Part shown: positions 9,121 to 16,993 of the stretch, piece by piece
How the letters are laid out: every line of letters starts with the position of its first letter
Numbering within the stretch: position 1 is the first letter of the stretch
Assembly: GCF_000819745.1 (NCBI RefSeq)
Contig: NZ_CDDA01000030.1
Span: 1-39,183 of the forward strand
Length of the DNA: 39,183 nucleotides
Direction of reading: 5' to 3'
Source of the DNA: Aeromonas bestiarum
GTDB lineage: Bacteria; Pseudomonadota; Gammaproteobacteria; Enterobacterales; Aeromonadaceae
Notes under the pieces: generated by a model
Database searches by the model: none
Seen by the model: only the letters and a program-made list of their open reading frames with translations
What the model was told of the DNA's origin: nothing
Made by a program: the position numbers and the translations under genes

Positions 9121-9637
9121 ATTCAGGTTGCAACGGTTCCGCCCCCTTGCCCTCCAACCGCCTGACCGGTTTTTGCAGGATCAGGTTGGCCGGATAGGTG
9201 ACCAGATCGCCGTTGTCATCGCGCACCCTCAGGTAGAACAGACCTATCTCGGTAATGACGCCGGTGACGGAATCATCCTTGTCGAGGATGCGGATCCGGT
9301 CGCCAATCTTGTAGGGGAAGGCGAAGAAGATGGTGATGCTGGCGGTGATGTTGGAGAGGATCGACCACTGCGCCACCATGGCGACGCCCAGCACGGCGAA
9401 GAAGGAGGAGGCGAGCACCACCAGCCGGGAGAAGTCGAGCCCCCACACCCCGGCCAGGATCAGCAAGGTGGCACAGCCGAGCAGGAAGTGGAACACGTGC
9501 TCCACGTAGAGCACCCGGTTCTCGCTCACCTGCCGGCTCTGGGCCAGCGCCAGCAGACTCTTGTGAATGAGGCTGCGGATCAGGGTGTGGCCCAGCAACA
9601 GCAGCAGGGTCACGCCAAAAGATTGCCACATGGTCAT
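9119..9637 (-). CDS. Small MscS-family mechanosensitive channel protein
   Basis: This 172-residue protein contains the conserved MscS core and little else. Two or three membrane helices cover about residues 1-95, ending in the pore-lining helix (LVVLASSFFAVLGVAMVAQ). A beta domain follows with the family pattern NITASITIFFAFPYKIGDRI. It lacks the large C-terminal alpha/beta domain of E. coli MscS (286 residues). Family members release ions when membrane tension rises. The start follows an AAGGAG site that overlaps the zntB stop, so the two genes form an operon with a 9-bp gap. A specialised role, such as being part of a metal-responsive unit, is speculative. Confidence 0.85.
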   Translation of the reverse strand: MTMWQSFGVTLLLLLGHTLIRSLIHKSLLALAQSRQVSENRVLYVEHVFHFLLGCATLLILAGVWGLDFSRLVVLASSFFAVLGVAMVAQWSILSNITASITIFFAFPYKIGDRIRILDKDDSVTGVITEIGLFYLRVRDDNGDLVTYPANLILQKPVRRLEGKGAEPLQPE

Positions 9638-9646
9638 GACGACTCC

Positions 9647-10639
9647 TTACCACCAGCGTCTGTGTTTGAGCCAGACGGCCAGCCCGGTGGCCAGTGCCAC
9701 CAGGGAGCCGCAGAAGACCCAGAAGGCGGTCGGGCTCTCGGCCCCCGGGATCCCCCCCAGGTTGATGCCAAACAGACCGGTCAGGAAGCTGGCGGGCAGA
9801 AACAGCAGCGCCATCACCGACATCTGGTAGGCCCGGCGATTGGTCGCCTCCGCCATCAGGTTGTTGATCTCGTCCGCCAGCACGGCGGTGCGCGCCACCC
9901 CGGCATCCAGATCATCCAGCCAGCGCCGCAACCGGTCGGCGATATCGAGCAGGCGGCGCCTGTCATCCTCGTCCAGCCAGCTGATCTTCTCGTTGGCGAG
10001 CCGAGCCACCAGATCCCGCTGGGGGGAGAGGTAGCGGCGGATCATGATGAGCTGCTTGCGGATCAGCGCCAGCCTGCCGTTGGCGGGCAGGTCGCGCATC
10101 AGCACCATCTCCTCCAGATCCAGGATCTTATCGTGCAACTCCTCGACAAACTCTCCCGCCCTGTCGGTCAGGGCGTCACAGATCTCCACCAGCCAGTCAG
10201 CCGGGGTATCGGCACCGCCCCCCAGTTTCAGCTGGCCATACACGTCCTGTTCCGACAACAAGGCGCGACGACGGCTGCTGATGATGAGATCCGGGGTGAT
10301 GTAGATGCGCAGCGCCACCATCTCTTCGGGCCTGTGATCCTTGTTGTGGTTGATGCCACGCAGGATCAGCAGCACGGTTTCCCCCATCCGCACCAGCTTG
10401 GGCCTGTTGCTCTGGCCGAGCAGGGACTCCTTGGCCGCGTCATTGAGCAGCGGGGTCTGCAGCAGCCAGCGGGCCGCTTCCGGATTGCCGTAATCCAGAT
10501 GCAACCAGCCGGGTTTATCCCCCGGTATCTCGCTCCCCGCCGCCAGCGGCTGCATGCCGCCCTTGCCATCCAGGGTCAGGCCATAAATCACGTCACTGGG
10601 CACCCGATCCATCTGCTCGTCCTTCTCGTTCCGATTCAT
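9647..10639 (-). CDS. zntB: CorA-family zinc transporter ZntB
   Basis: The 330 residues comprise a large cytoplasmic N-terminal domain and two membrane helices at the C-terminus (about 270-325). The loop between the helices carries [11 protein letters not shown], the GxN-type signature of CorA transporters in the form typical of ZntB. The soluble part has the family segments [24 protein letters not shown] and [18 protein letters not shown]. ZntB moves zinc across the inner membrane, and the direction of transport has been debated. An alternative ATG at 10612, behind an AAGGA site, would give 321 residues and cannot be excluded. It is divergent from the yaiI-type gene and precedes the small MscS gene. 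Confidence 0.9.
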   Translation of the reverse strand: MNRNEKDEQMDRVPSDVIYGLTLDGKGGMQPLAAGSEIPGDKPGWLHLDYGNPEAARWLLQTPLLNDAAKESLLGQSNRPKLVRMGETVLLILRGINHNKDHRPEEMVALRIYITPDLIISSRRRALLSEQDVYGQLKLGGGADTPADWLVEICDALTDRAGEFVEELHDKILDLEEMVLMRDLPANGRLALIRKQLIMIRRYLSPQRDLVARLANEKISWLDEDDRRRLLDIADRLRRWLDDLDAGVARTAVLADEINNLMAEATNRRAYQMSVMALLFLPASFLTGLFGINLGGIPGAESPTAFWVFCGSLVALATGLAVWLKHRRWW

Positions 10640-10743
10640 CGGCCCAGCTTACACGAAAGCCGGGCCTGACTCAGCCCCGGGGCAGCCGGCCCGCGCTGGC
10701 CATGTTAAGATGCGGCCTCATTTCAGACACAGGAAGCCATGCC

Positions 10744-11196
10744 ATGCCCATCTGGGTCGATGCCGATGCCTGCCCCCTCCCGGTCAAGGAGATCCTCTAC
10801 CGCGCCGCCCACCGCGCCCAGGTCGTCACCACGCTAGTGGCCAATCAGGGGCTGCGCGTACCCCCCTCTCCCTTCATCAAGACCCAGCAGGTGGAGAAGG
10901 GATTCGATGTGGCGGATCATGTCATCGCCCAGCAGGTCACGCCGGGGGATCTGGTGATCACCGGCGACATACCGCTCGCCTCCTGGGTCATAGATGCCGG
11001 TGGCGAGGCGCTAAACCCCCGCGGCGAGATCTACACCCGCGAGACCATCCAGGCGCGGCTCGGCATGCGCAACTTCATGGAGGAGCTGCGCTCGGCCGGG
11101 GTGCAGACCGGCGGCCCGGCGCCATTCAACGCCGCCGACAAGCAGCGCTTCGCCAACGCCCTCGACAAGTGGCTGCTCAAGGGCAAGCTGAGCTGA
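10744..11196 (+). CDS. yaiI: YaiI/YqxD family protein (UPF0178, DUF188)
   Basis: The 150 residues match the family length. Features include an N-terminal [19 protein letters not shown] segment and a central [15 protein letters not shown] stretch with conserved acidic residues. These resemble the acidic centres of PIN-like nuclease folds. No activity is established for the family. The ATG at 10744 is chosen from the conserved N-terminus and a nearby AGGAAG; an upstream in-frame ATG at 10702 overlaps the presumed promoter (TTAAGAT at 10705-10711). It diverges from zntB. Confidence 0.9.
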   Translation: MPIWVDADACPLPVKEILYRAAHRAQVVTTLVANQGLRVPPSPFIKTQQVEKGFDVADHVIAQQVTPGDLVITGDIPLASWVIDAGGEALNPRGEIYTRETIQARLGMRNFMEELRSAGVQTGGPAPFNAADKQRFANALDKWLLKGKLS

Positions 11197-11203
11197 TTGC
11201 GGC

Positions 11204-11226
11204 ATCCCCGGCATCCAGCCGGGGAT
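11204..11226 (+). terminator. Terminator-like hairpin after the yaiI-type gene
   Basis: The arms ATCCCCGG and CCGGGGAT form a perfect 8-bp stem around a 7-nt loop. The following ATTCATTCC is only moderately T-rich, so termination may be partial. It lies 7 bp after the yaiI-type stop codon. Confidence 0.55.
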
Positions 11227-11247
11227 ATTCATTCCTACCTCCTTGTG

Positions 11248-11263
11248 CTTAATTTTTCCTTAA
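11248..11263 (+). promoter_or_regulatory. PmrA/QseB-type direct-repeat box
   Basis: The sequence is CTTAA-TTTTTC-CTTAA, an exact match to the CTTAA-N6-CTTAA direct repeat recognised by response regulators of the PmrA (BasR)/QseB group. A -10-like TAACCT at 11275-11280 would place the second half of the box over the -35 region, the usual place for activation by this group. The next gene encodes a PepSY protein. No such regulator gene is in the window. Confidence 0.6.
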
Positions 11264-11315
11264 GTTTGGTGCCCTAACCTTGTGGCTGTTTCACACTCAC
11301 CCGCAAGGAGCACAC

Positions 11316-11585
11316 ATGAAACTGACCCCTCTGTTGTTACTGATCCCCCTGTTCAGCGGTGCCGTTCTGGCCGATCCCCAGTGTACCCAGACCGACAAGA
11401 GCCAATGGCTAAGCGAGGCGGATGCCCAGCAGCAGATCAAGGCGATGGGCTACGACATCAAGAAGTTCAAGGTGACCAAGACCCACTGCTACGAGATCTA
11501 CGGTTGGGACAAGGAGAAGCGCAAGGTCGAGATCTACTTCGACCCGACCGATCTGAAGAAAGTGAAAGAAGAGATAGACGAATAA
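11316..11585 (+). CDS. Secreted PepSY-domain small protein
   Basis: The 89-residue protein starts with a clear signal peptide, with cleavage likely after the VLA near residue 20. The mature part of about 70 residues is a single PepSY-type domain: SEADAQQQIKAMGYDIKKF is the helix and first strand, and CYEIYGWDKEKRKVEIYFD the second half. Two cysteines in the mature part may form a disulfide. It should be periplasmic. Small PepSY proteins are often linked to two-component systems and cytochrome b561-type genes, as here. The ATG follows AAGGAG, and the cytochrome gene starts 48 bp downstream. Confidence 0.85.
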   Translation: MKLTPLLLLIPLFSGAVLADPQCTQTDKSQWLSEADAQQQIKAMGYDIKKFKVTKTHCYEIYGWDKEKRKVEIYFDPTDLKKVKEEIDE

Positions 11586-11633
11586 CCCAGCCATGGGCCG
11601 GTCTGTCGCTGGCCCCCTTGATGGAGCCTTGCC

Positions 11634-12191
11634 ATGACAACCCCGTCTGAAGTGAAAGTCTGGGATCCCCTCATCCGGGTGTTTCACTGGGCGACCGTGA
11701 TCCTCTGCCTGCTCAACTTCTTCGTACTGGAAGAGGGCAGCAAGAACCACAGATACGTCGGCTATACCCTGGCAGCCCTGCTGCTGATCCGGCTGCTGTG
11801 GGGACTGGTCGGCCCCCATTACGCCCGCTTCGGCCAGTGGTGGCCGACGTCGGCCCGTATTCGTTACTACCTGCGCCAGCTGGCGCAGGGCCGCCACCCC
11901 TATTATCTCGGCCACAACCCGCTCGGCGCCCTGATGATCTGGCTGTTGCTGCTATCGCTGGTCGGCACCCTGGCCACCGGCTGGTTCACCACCTGGGATG
12001 CCTTCTGGGGTGAAGAGTGGATGGAAGAGCTGCACGGGGTCGTCGCCAACACCCTGATGGCCGCCGTCGGTGTCCATGCCGCCGTGGTGATCCTGACCGA
12101 CCGCCTCACCCGCAGCGATCTGCTGCGCGCCATGGTGCTGGGCAAAAAACGGGTGCCCGCCGATGCCAAGGTGGAAGATCCGCGCAGTTAA
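11634..12191 (+). CDS. Cytochrome b561-family di-haem membrane protein
   Basis: The 185-residue protein belongs to the cytochrome b561/Ni-Fe hydrogenase b-type group. The opening WDPLIRVFHWATVILCLLNF is the first membrane helix with its haem-binding histidine. Three more helices follow, with further histidines in ELHGVVANTLMAAVGVHAAV near residues 138-158. It should pass electrons across the inner membrane between quinols and an unknown partner. The upstream PepSY gene and the presumed PmrA/QseB-type box suggest a stress-regulated unit. A strong terminator follows directly. Confidence 0.88.
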   Translation: MTTPSEVKVWDPLIRVFHWATVILCLLNFFVLEEGSKNHRYVGYTLAALLLIRLLWGLVGPHYARFGQWWPTSARIRYYLRQLAQGRHPYYLGHNPLGALMIWLLLLSLVGTLATGWFTTWDAFWGEEWMEELHGVVANTLMAAVGVHAAVVILTDRLTRSDLLRAMVLGKKRVPADAKVEDPRS

Positions 12192-12193
12192 TG

Positions 12194-12223
12194 ACCGGGC
12201 CGGCCCGCTGGCCCCGGTTTTTT
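12194..12223 (+). terminator. Rho-independent terminator after the cytochrome gene
   Basis: A GC-rich hairpin (ACCGGG-CC pairing with GGCCCCGGT, one bulged base) is followed by six T residues at 12218-12223. It starts 3 bp after the stop codon. Confidence 0.85.
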
Positions 12224-12282
12224 GCTGCAATGGCCCGCGACACTGGTAAGATGCGCCGCCATTTCTCCATGCCGTAGCCACC

Positions 12283-12783
12283 ATGACAGCCCAAGGGCAC
12301 CTGCTGTTTTCCGTCACCTGCACCCTGCTCGCCCACAAGTTCCAGCTCACGCCGGCCCTGGCCGATGCCAGTCTGTGGCAGACCATACCCGCCGCACTGG
12401 CCAGCGCCCTGCTGCCGGATCTCGACCACCCCAAATCCGTGCTGGGTCAGCGGCTGCCCTGGATCTCCAAGCCATTGTCACGGCTGTTCGGTCATCGCGG
12501 CTTCACCCACAGCCTGCTGGCGGTGGCCGTGGCCGTATGGGGGCTGGATCAAAGCCTGGCGCCCGAACTGCTGCCCGCCGGGGTCAAGGATGCGCTCATC
12601 ATCGGCTACCTCAGCCACCTGCTGGGGGACTGGCTCACCCCCGCCGGCATACCGCTGTTCTGGCCCCTCAAGCGGCGCTACCGGCTGCCGGGCTGGCCGC
12701 TCAAGAGCGGCGGGGCCGTCGAGACCGGCTTTTGCACCCTCACCCTGCTGGCCGCCGGTTACTGGAACCACTGGGCCGGTTGA
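12283..12783 (+). CDS. YdjM-family inner-membrane metal-dependent hydrolase
   Basis: The 166 residues match the DUF457/YdjM family of small membrane hydrolases. Visible motifs are LLPDLDHPKS (about 45-54), FGHRGFTHS (about 69-77) and YLSHLLGDWLTPAGI (about 108-122). Their conserved Asp and His residues are the presumed metal ligands. The E. coli relative YdjM is controlled by LexA, but I see no CTGT-N8-ACAG box upstream here. The gene converges on nupC, with a shared terminator between them. The substrate is unknown. Confidence 0.85.
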   Translation: MTAQGHLLFSVTCTLLAHKFQLTPALADASLWQTIPAALASALLPDLDHPKSVLGQRLPWISKPLSRLFGHRGFTHSLLAVAVAVWGLDQSLAPELLPAGVKDALIIGYLSHLLGDWLTPAGIPLFWPLKRRYRLPGWPLKSGGAVETGFCTLTLLAAGYWNHWAG

Positions 12784-12841
12784 GCGGGCCCAGACCCGCC
12801 ACCGCTGCGGATCAGCTGGAGGCTCTTTTGCTCCCCCTGAA

Positions 12842-12872
12842 AAAAACAAACCCCTGCCGAGGCAGGGGTTTG
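12842..12872. terminator. Strong terminator between the ydjM-type gene and nupC
   Basis: The arms CAAACCCCTGCC and GGCAGGGGTTTG form a perfect 12-bp inverted repeat separated by two bases. On the minus strand it is followed by a run of six T residues after a G, making a classical terminator for nupC. On the plus strand the T-tail is short (TTTGT). Confidence 0.88.
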
Positions 12873-12896
12873 TCATGGTGAGAGCGGATGGATGAG

Positions 12897-14102
12897 TTAC
12901 AGCATCACACCGGCAATCACGGCGGAGAGCAGGCTCACCAGGGTAGAACCGTACACCAGCTTCAGACCGAAGCGGGAGACCATGTTGCCCTTCTCTTCGT
13001 TCAGTGCTTTTACCGCACCGGCGATGATGCCGATGGAGCTGAAGTTGGCGAACGACACCATGAAGATGGAGAGGATGCCGACGGTGCGCGGGGAGAGCTC
13101 GGCTGCAATCTTGCCCAAGTCCATCATGGCCACGAACTCGTTGGTCACCAGCTTGGTCGCCATGATGGAGCCGGCTTGCAGGGCCTCACCACCCGGGATG
13201 CCCAGGATCCAGGCGATCGGGTAGAAGAGGTAGCCCATGACGTACTGGAAGTTGACGCCAAACGCCAGCTCGAACAGGTAGTTGACCAGGGCGATCAGGG
13301 CGATGAAGCCCACCAGCATGGCAGCCACGATAACGGCAACGGAGAAACCGGCCATGATGTACTCGCCCAGCATCTCGAAGAAGTTCTCTTTCTTCGGGGT
13401 GTGGTGCTCGTCGCCCTCGGCGATGGCTTTCAGGTCGGTGACAGAGTTGTCCGGCTCATACGGGTTGATCAGGGACAGCACAATGAAGGTGCTGAACATG
13501 TTGAGCACCAGCGCGGCCACCACGTAACGCGGCTCGATCAGCTGCATGTAGGCACCGACGATGGACATGGAGACGGTGGACATGGCGGTCGCCGCCAGGG
13601 TGTACATCTGCTTTTCGTTCAGGTGCGGCAGCGTGTTCTTGAGCGCGATGAAGTTCTCGGACTGGCCGACGATCATGGAGCTGATGGCGTTGAAGGATTC
13701 CAGCTTGCCCATACCGTTGATCTTGGCCAGCACTGTACCTATGCCACGAATGACGATGGGCAGCAGACGGATGTACTGCAGAATACCGATCAGCACAGAG
13801 ATGAAGACGATGGGCATCAACACCATCAGGAAGAAGGAGAAGGCCCCTTCGTTGACCAGGCCACCGAACACGAAGTCGGTACCCTGTTTGGCAAACTCCA
13901 TCAACTTGGTGAAGCCGGCTGCGAAGCCACCCACCACCGCCAGACCCACTTCTGAGTTCAGCATGAACCAGGCCAGCGCCAGTTCGACCACCAGCAGTTG
14001 GCCGATATAGCGCAGTTTGATCTGTTTCCAGTTGTGGCGGTTAGCCAGCAAAGCGAGAGCGAGGACCATCACGAGTCCGAGCACAAAGTGAACGTATTCC
14101 AT
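12897..14102 (-). CDS. nupC: Concentrative nucleoside transporter NupC
   Basis: This is a 401-residue proton- or sodium-coupled nucleoside importer of the CNT family, with full family length. Signatures include [21 protein letters not shown] in the middle, [14 protein letters not shown] around residues 142-155, and [10 protein letters not shown] plus [12 protein letters not shown] near the C-terminus, which form the nucleoside- and cation-binding regions. About eight to ten membrane helices are evident. It stands alone on the minus strand, converging on the YdjM-type gene. A CRP-like site with good spacing to a -10 element lies upstream, in line with the CRP control of nupC known in E. coli. 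Confidence 0.94.
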   Translation of the reverse strand: MEYVHFVLGLVMVLALALLANRHNWKQIKLRYIGQLLVVELALAWFMLNSEVGLAVVGGFAAGFTKLMEFAKQGTDFVFGGLVNEGAFSFFLMVLMPIVFISVLIGILQYIRLLPIVIRGIGTVLAKINGMGKLESFNAISSMIVGQSENFIALKNTLPHLNEKQMYTLAATAMSTVSMSIVGAYMQLIEPRYVVAALVLNMFSTFIVLSLINPYEPDNSVTDLKAIAEGDEHHTPKKENFFEMLGEYIMAGFSVAVIVAAMLVGFIALIALVNYLFELAFGVNFQYVMGYLFYPIAWILGIPGGEALQAGSIMATKLVTNEFVAMMDLGKIAAELSPRTVGILSIFMVSFANFSSIGIIAGAVKALNEEKGNMVSRFGLKLVYGSTLVSLLSAVIAGVML

Positions 14103-14143
14103 ACCAGTAGCACCTGAGTGAATTGTTATTTTTGACCGGCGCC

Positions 14144-14149
14144 ATCATA
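14144..14149 (-). promoter_or_regulatory. -10 element of nupC
   Basis: The minus strand reads TATGAT here, 42 bp before the nupC ATG. No good -35 element lies 17 bp further upstream. This fits an activator-dependent promoter with the CRP-like site at 14170-14185. Confidence 0.5.
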
Positions 14150-14169
14150 GACATTTGCATATTTAAAAA

Positions 14170-14185
14170 TCAGATAGCCATCACA
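14170..14185. promoter_or_regulatory. CRP-like site upstream of nupC
   Basis: The site reads TCAGA-TAGCCA-TCACA, matching 8 of 10 CRP half-site positions. Its centre lies about 41 bp upstream of the transcription start predicted from the -10 at 14144-14149. That is the standard class II position. Confidence 0.5.
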
Positions 14186-14600
14186 ATCTGCGGTAAAAAT
14201 ATGCATGTTGGATAATACAAACGTTTTTAAATTAATTAAACGCTCACCGCGCCATCTAATCATTGTTCAATAAATATAAAAATAGATAATAAACAGCCAG
14301 TTACAAATAAACACCTCAATCAGAAACAGCCGCCACAACACAATATCAACATCTGCTTAAAACGCTGGCCGCCCCGTCGTAGCTGTCAGGTTAAATTTGA
14401 GACAAAAATATTTAATCAAACCAGAGTGACAAACGTTTATCTTATTTGCGATGAACGACGCCGGCTTAGTCGCACTATTTTTGACGCTGTTTTGCATTCT
14501 GTTCCGTGCACACAAGCGGGAAAGTGCCCGCTTTTTCCTGCACGCGCCTCACCAGGCTCCTTTGCTCAGGCGTTCAAAAATCCGCCACACCCGAGGCCGC
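14186..14600. other. AT-rich gap between nupC and dbpA
   Basis: No convincing protein gene lies here. The left part is AT-rich and contains two AAACGTTT palindromes (14219-14226 and 14431-14438), both preceded by C. These resemble the cores of LacI-family (PurR/CytR-like) operators. The right part holds a terminator at 14514-14536. A 72-codon frame from 14451 runs through that terminator into the dbpA promoter and is not credible. Confidence 0.5.
14514..14536 (+). terminator. Orphan terminator upstream of dbpA
   Basis: The arms AAGCGGG and CCCGCTT form a 7-bp stem with a 6-nt loop, followed by more T residues (through 14536). It lies upstream of the dbpA promoter and downstream of no plus-strand gene. 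It must either end a short non-coding RNA that starts in the gap or attenuate a long leader. Confidence 0.65.
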
Positions 14601-14604
14601 ATTC

Positions 14605-14613
14605 TGGTACAAT
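14605..14613 (+). promoter_or_regulatory. Extended -10 promoter of dbpA
   Basis: The sequence is TGGTACAAT, a TGn extended -10 with a near-consensus hexamer at 14608-14613. Transcription would begin near 14620, giving a leader of about 45 nt before the GTG start. Confidence 0.6.
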
Positions 14614-14665
14614 GCGCGGCCTTAGCGTTAGCGCATCCCCGTTTTCTCCGAAATAGAGTCCTTTT

Positions 14666-16045
14666 GTGAACAACAGCGAATTTAGCAGCCTCAACCTCTC
14701 CCCCGCCCTGCTCGAGAACCTCGCCAGTCTGGGTTATCTGCAGATGACCCCGATCCAGGCCCAGAGCCTGCCCCTGGTGCTCGATGGCAAAGATCTGATC
14801 GCCAAGGCAAAAACCGGCAGCGGCAAGACGGCCGCCTTCGCTCTGGGTCTGCTCTCCCGGCTCAACGTCAACCGTGTCGACGTGCAGGCGCTGGTGCTCT
14901 GCCCGACTCGCGAACTGGCAGATCAGGTCGCCCAGGAGATCCGTCGTCTGGCCCGCGCCCTGCCGAACGTCAAGCTGGTGACCCTGTGTGGTGGCACCCC
15001 GACCGCACCTCAGTCCGCCACCCTGGGCTTCGGTGCCCACATCGCCGTCGGCACCCCTGGCCGTATTCTCAAGCACCTGGAACAGGGCACCCTGGAGCTG
15101 TCCAGCCTGGAGACGCTGGTGCTGGACGAAGCGGATCGCATGCTGGACATGGGCTTTGGCGAAGACATCAATAAAGTCATCAGCCATGCGCCCGAGCGCC
15201 GCCAGACCCTGCTCTTCTCCGCCACCTATCCGGAGGGCATAGCCCAGATGAGCCGCGGTGTGCAGCGCAACCCGGTCGAGGTGAGTGTGGAGTCACTGCA
15301 CGAAGGCAGCGCCATCGAACAGAAGCTGTATGAAGTGCCGGCCGGCCAGCGCCTCGACGCCCTCACCTGGCTGCTGAGCCACTACCAGCCGAGCTCCTGC
15401 GTGGTGTTCTGCAACACCAAGCGCGCCTGCAACGATGTGGCCGACCACCTGGCTGCCAAGGGCTTCTCGGCGCTGGCGCTGAACGGCGACCTGGAGCAGC
15501 GCGAGCGGGATCAGGTGCTGGTGCGTTTTGCCAACGGCAGCGCCACCATACTGGTCGCCACCGACGTGGCCGCCCGTGGTCTGGACATCAAGGAGCTGGG
15601 CGCCGTCATCAACTTCGAGCTGACCTATGACCCCGAGGTGCATGTGCATCGCATCGGTCGTACCGGTCGCGCCGGCCAGCAGGGTCTGGCCCTGAGCCTG
15701 TATCAGCCGAATGAGGCCCAGCGCGTCAACTTTATCGAGGAGTACCAGCAGGCTCCCATCCCGCAAGGGGATCTGGCCGAGATTGGCCGCGAGATCAAAC
15801 CGATCGCGCCGCTGATGGCCACCCTCTCCATCGATGCAGGCCGCAAGACCAAGGTACGGGCCGGTGACATCCTGGGCGCCCTGACCGGCGAAGGCGGCAT
15901 TGCCGGGGCCGATGTTGGCAAGATCCAGATCTCCGAGCAGTACTCCTACGTGGCGGTGAAGCGCAGCGTGGCGAGCGCCGCCCTCAAGCGGTTGCAGGAA
16001 GGCAAGATCAAGGGGCGCACCTACCGCGCCCGCAAACTGGGTTAA
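14666..16045 (+). CDS. dbpA: ATP-dependent RNA helicase DbpA
   Basis: This is a DEAD-box helicase that acts in assembly of the large ribosomal subunit by binding hairpin 92 of 23S rRNA. The 459 residues match the family. Motifs in order are AKTGSGKT (48-55), PTRELADQV, DEAD (154-157), SATYP, VATDVAARGLD and HRIGRTGRAG. The last 75 residues form the DbpA-specific RNA-binding domain (KVRAGDILGALTG...GADVGKIQI...KIKGRTYRAR), which separates it from other DEAD-box proteins. The start codon is GTG, chosen from alignment with the known N-terminus. A strong terminator follows. Confidence 0.96.
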   Translation: MNNSEFSSLNLSPALLENLASLGYLQMTPIQAQSLPLVLDGKDLIAKAKTGSGKTAAFALGLLSRLNVNRVDVQALVLCPTRELADQVAQEIRRLARALPNVKLVTLCGGTPTAPQSATLGFGAHIAVGTPGRILKHLEQGTLELSSLETLVLDEADRMLDMGFGEDINKVISHAPERRQTLLFSATYPEGIAQMSRGVQRNPVEVSVESLHEGSAIEQKLYEVPAGQRLDALTWLLSHYQPSSCVVFCNTKRACNDVADHLAAKGFSALALNGDLEQRERDQVLVRFANGSATILVATDVAARGLDIKELGAVINFELTYDPEVHVHRIGRTGRAGQQGLALSLYQPNEAQRVNFIEEYQQAPIPQGDLAEIGREIKPIAPLMATLSIDAGRKTKVRAGDILGALTGEGGIAGADVGKIQISEQYSYVAVKRSVASAALKRLQEGKIKGRTYRARKLG

Positions 16046-16095
16046 AGAGGATGCCGGGCGGCACCTCTGCCCGACTCGTCACTGACCACAGCACG

Positions 16096-16122
16096 GGCGC
16101 CTCTTGCAGGCGCCTGTTTTTT
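16096..16122 (+). terminator. Rho-independent terminator of dbpA
   Basis: The arms GGCGCCT and AGGCGCC form a 7-bp stem with a 5-nt loop, followed by TGTTTTTTAT. It lies about 50 bp after the dbpA stop. Confidence 0.88.
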
Positions 16123-16159
16123 ATCAGGAATGTGCCATCCCATGGCACGGACAACAGAG

Positions 16160-16450
16160 ATGAACAAACAACCCCAAGCCGAGGTCAGCTGCCAGAACTG
16201 CGAAGCCTGCTGCTGCCGCCTCGAAGTCATGCTGTTTACCGATACCGGCGTGCCGGATCGCTACGTGGACGAGATAGAGGGGCAGGTGCCCGTGATGCAC
16301 CGGCTGGAAGATGGCTGGTGTGCAGCGCTGGATCGCAACACCATGATGTGCCGCATCTACGAGGTACGCCCTTTAATCTGTCGCGAGTTCGAAATGGGTG
16401 AACCCGACTGCATCGATGAACGGGACAAATGGTTTATCAAGCTGAGTTGA
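16160..16450 (+). CDS. YkgJ-family cysteine-cluster protein
   Basis: The 96-residue protein belongs to the YkgJ/UPF0153 group of putative zinc- or iron-chelating proteins. Cysteines are clustered at the N-terminus (SCQNCEACCCRLEV: C11, C14, C17, C18, C19), followed by single cysteines in GWCAALD, MMCRIY, LICREF and EPDCID. This is the full pattern expected for a bound metal or iron-sulfur centre. The function is unknown. I chose the ATG at 16160 because the conserved part begins just after it. Its last 43 codons are repeated as a gene fragment immediately downstream (16461-16593). Confidence 0.85.
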   Translation: MNKQPQAEVSCQNCEACCCRLEVMLFTDTGVPDRYVDEIEGQVPVMHRLEDGWCAALDRNTMMCRIYEVRPLICREFEMGEPDCIDERDKWFIKLS

Positions 16451-16460
16451 CCAAGGGATA

Positions 16461-16593
16461 GCAAGCGGTGCTGGATCGCTCCTCTATGATGTGCCGCATC
16501 CATGAGGTGCGCCCCCTCATCTGCCGCGAGTTCGAGATGGGTGAACCCGACTGCATCGACGAGCGGGACACATGGTTTATCACGCAGGAGTGA
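16461..16593 (+). pseudogene. Truncated second copy of the ykgJ-type 3' end
   Basis: This stretch repeats the final third of the gene at 16160-16450, starting 10 bp after its stop codon. In frame from a GTG at 16468 it encodes 41 residues ending MGEPDCIDERDTWFITQE. These are nearly identical to the parent through CIDERD, but the last residues differ (ITQE here, IKLS in the parent). Most base changes are synonymous. The N-terminal cysteine cluster is missing, so the fragment cannot make the normal protein. Its last 14 bp overlap the end of the convergent gene at 16580-16993. The fragment may be the remnant of the resident allele, left when a second allele recombined in. Confidence 0.82.
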
Positions 16594-16993
16594 GCGGAAC
16601 CGGATCGGCGGCCAGCCGCTGCTCCAGCCAGCACAGTGCCTCGTCGGTCTGCTCGAAGTAGCGGATCGCCTGAAATGGCAGCTCGCTGAAGATCTGATCG
16701 GCCAGGTATTGCTTGAAGCTCCCTGCCAGCACCACCGCCAGGAAGGCGCAGCCATTGACGGCGCACCAGCCGAACTGGCGACGAAAGCGGGCAAGCACCT
16801 CGGGCCCTGCCGCCTCAAACTCGGTCGCTACCTCGACGATCCCCCAGGGTGCATCGCGCAATTCCGCTATCTGCCGACTGAAGGCGGCCTCATAGGCCAT
16901 GGCCCCCGCCAGGTTGAAGGGGCCGCTCGGCTGACAGATCAGCACCTGTCCTCGCCGCTGCATCTCAAAATGGCCGTGTGGTTGCAACTTCAC
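16580..16993 (-). CDS. Small STAS-like protein
   Basis: The 137-residue soluble protein has no signal peptide. Its pattern of a strand (GQVLICQPSGPFN), a helix (AGAMAYEAAFSRQIAEL), another strand (WGIVEVATEF), then a helix and a final strand-helix pair resembles STAS/SpoIIAA-like domains; this is a fold-level guess. The start is the GTG at 16993, six bases behind a clear AAGGAG site. A second GTG at 17023 would add ten residues with no binding site. The last codons overlap the ykgJ-type fragment, so the C-terminus was fixed by, or predates, the recombination that made that fragment. Confidence 0.72.
   Translation of the reverse strand: MKLQPHGHFEMQRRGQVLICQPSGPFNLAGAMAYEAAFSRQIAELRDAPWGIVEVATEFEAAGPEVLARFRRQFGWCAVNGCAFLAVVLAGSFKQYLADQIFSELPFQAIRYFEQTDEALCWLEQRLAADPVPLTPA

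Noticed and set aside
9077..10669. 530-codon plus-strand frame
   Set aside because: It is antisense to zntB and the MscS-type gene and has a low-complexity Gln/His/Asp-rich translation.
12888..13955. 355-codon plus-strand frame
   Set aside because: It is antisense to nupC, with a composition typical of shadow frames of membrane proteins.
14451..14669. 72-codon frame before dbpA with a hydrophobic N-terminus
   Set aside because: It runs through a terminator and the dbpA promoter and has no ribosome site.
16437..16766. Minus-strand frames across the ykgJ-type repeat
   Set aside because: They are shadow translations that look alike only because the underlying plus-strand gene end is duplicated.
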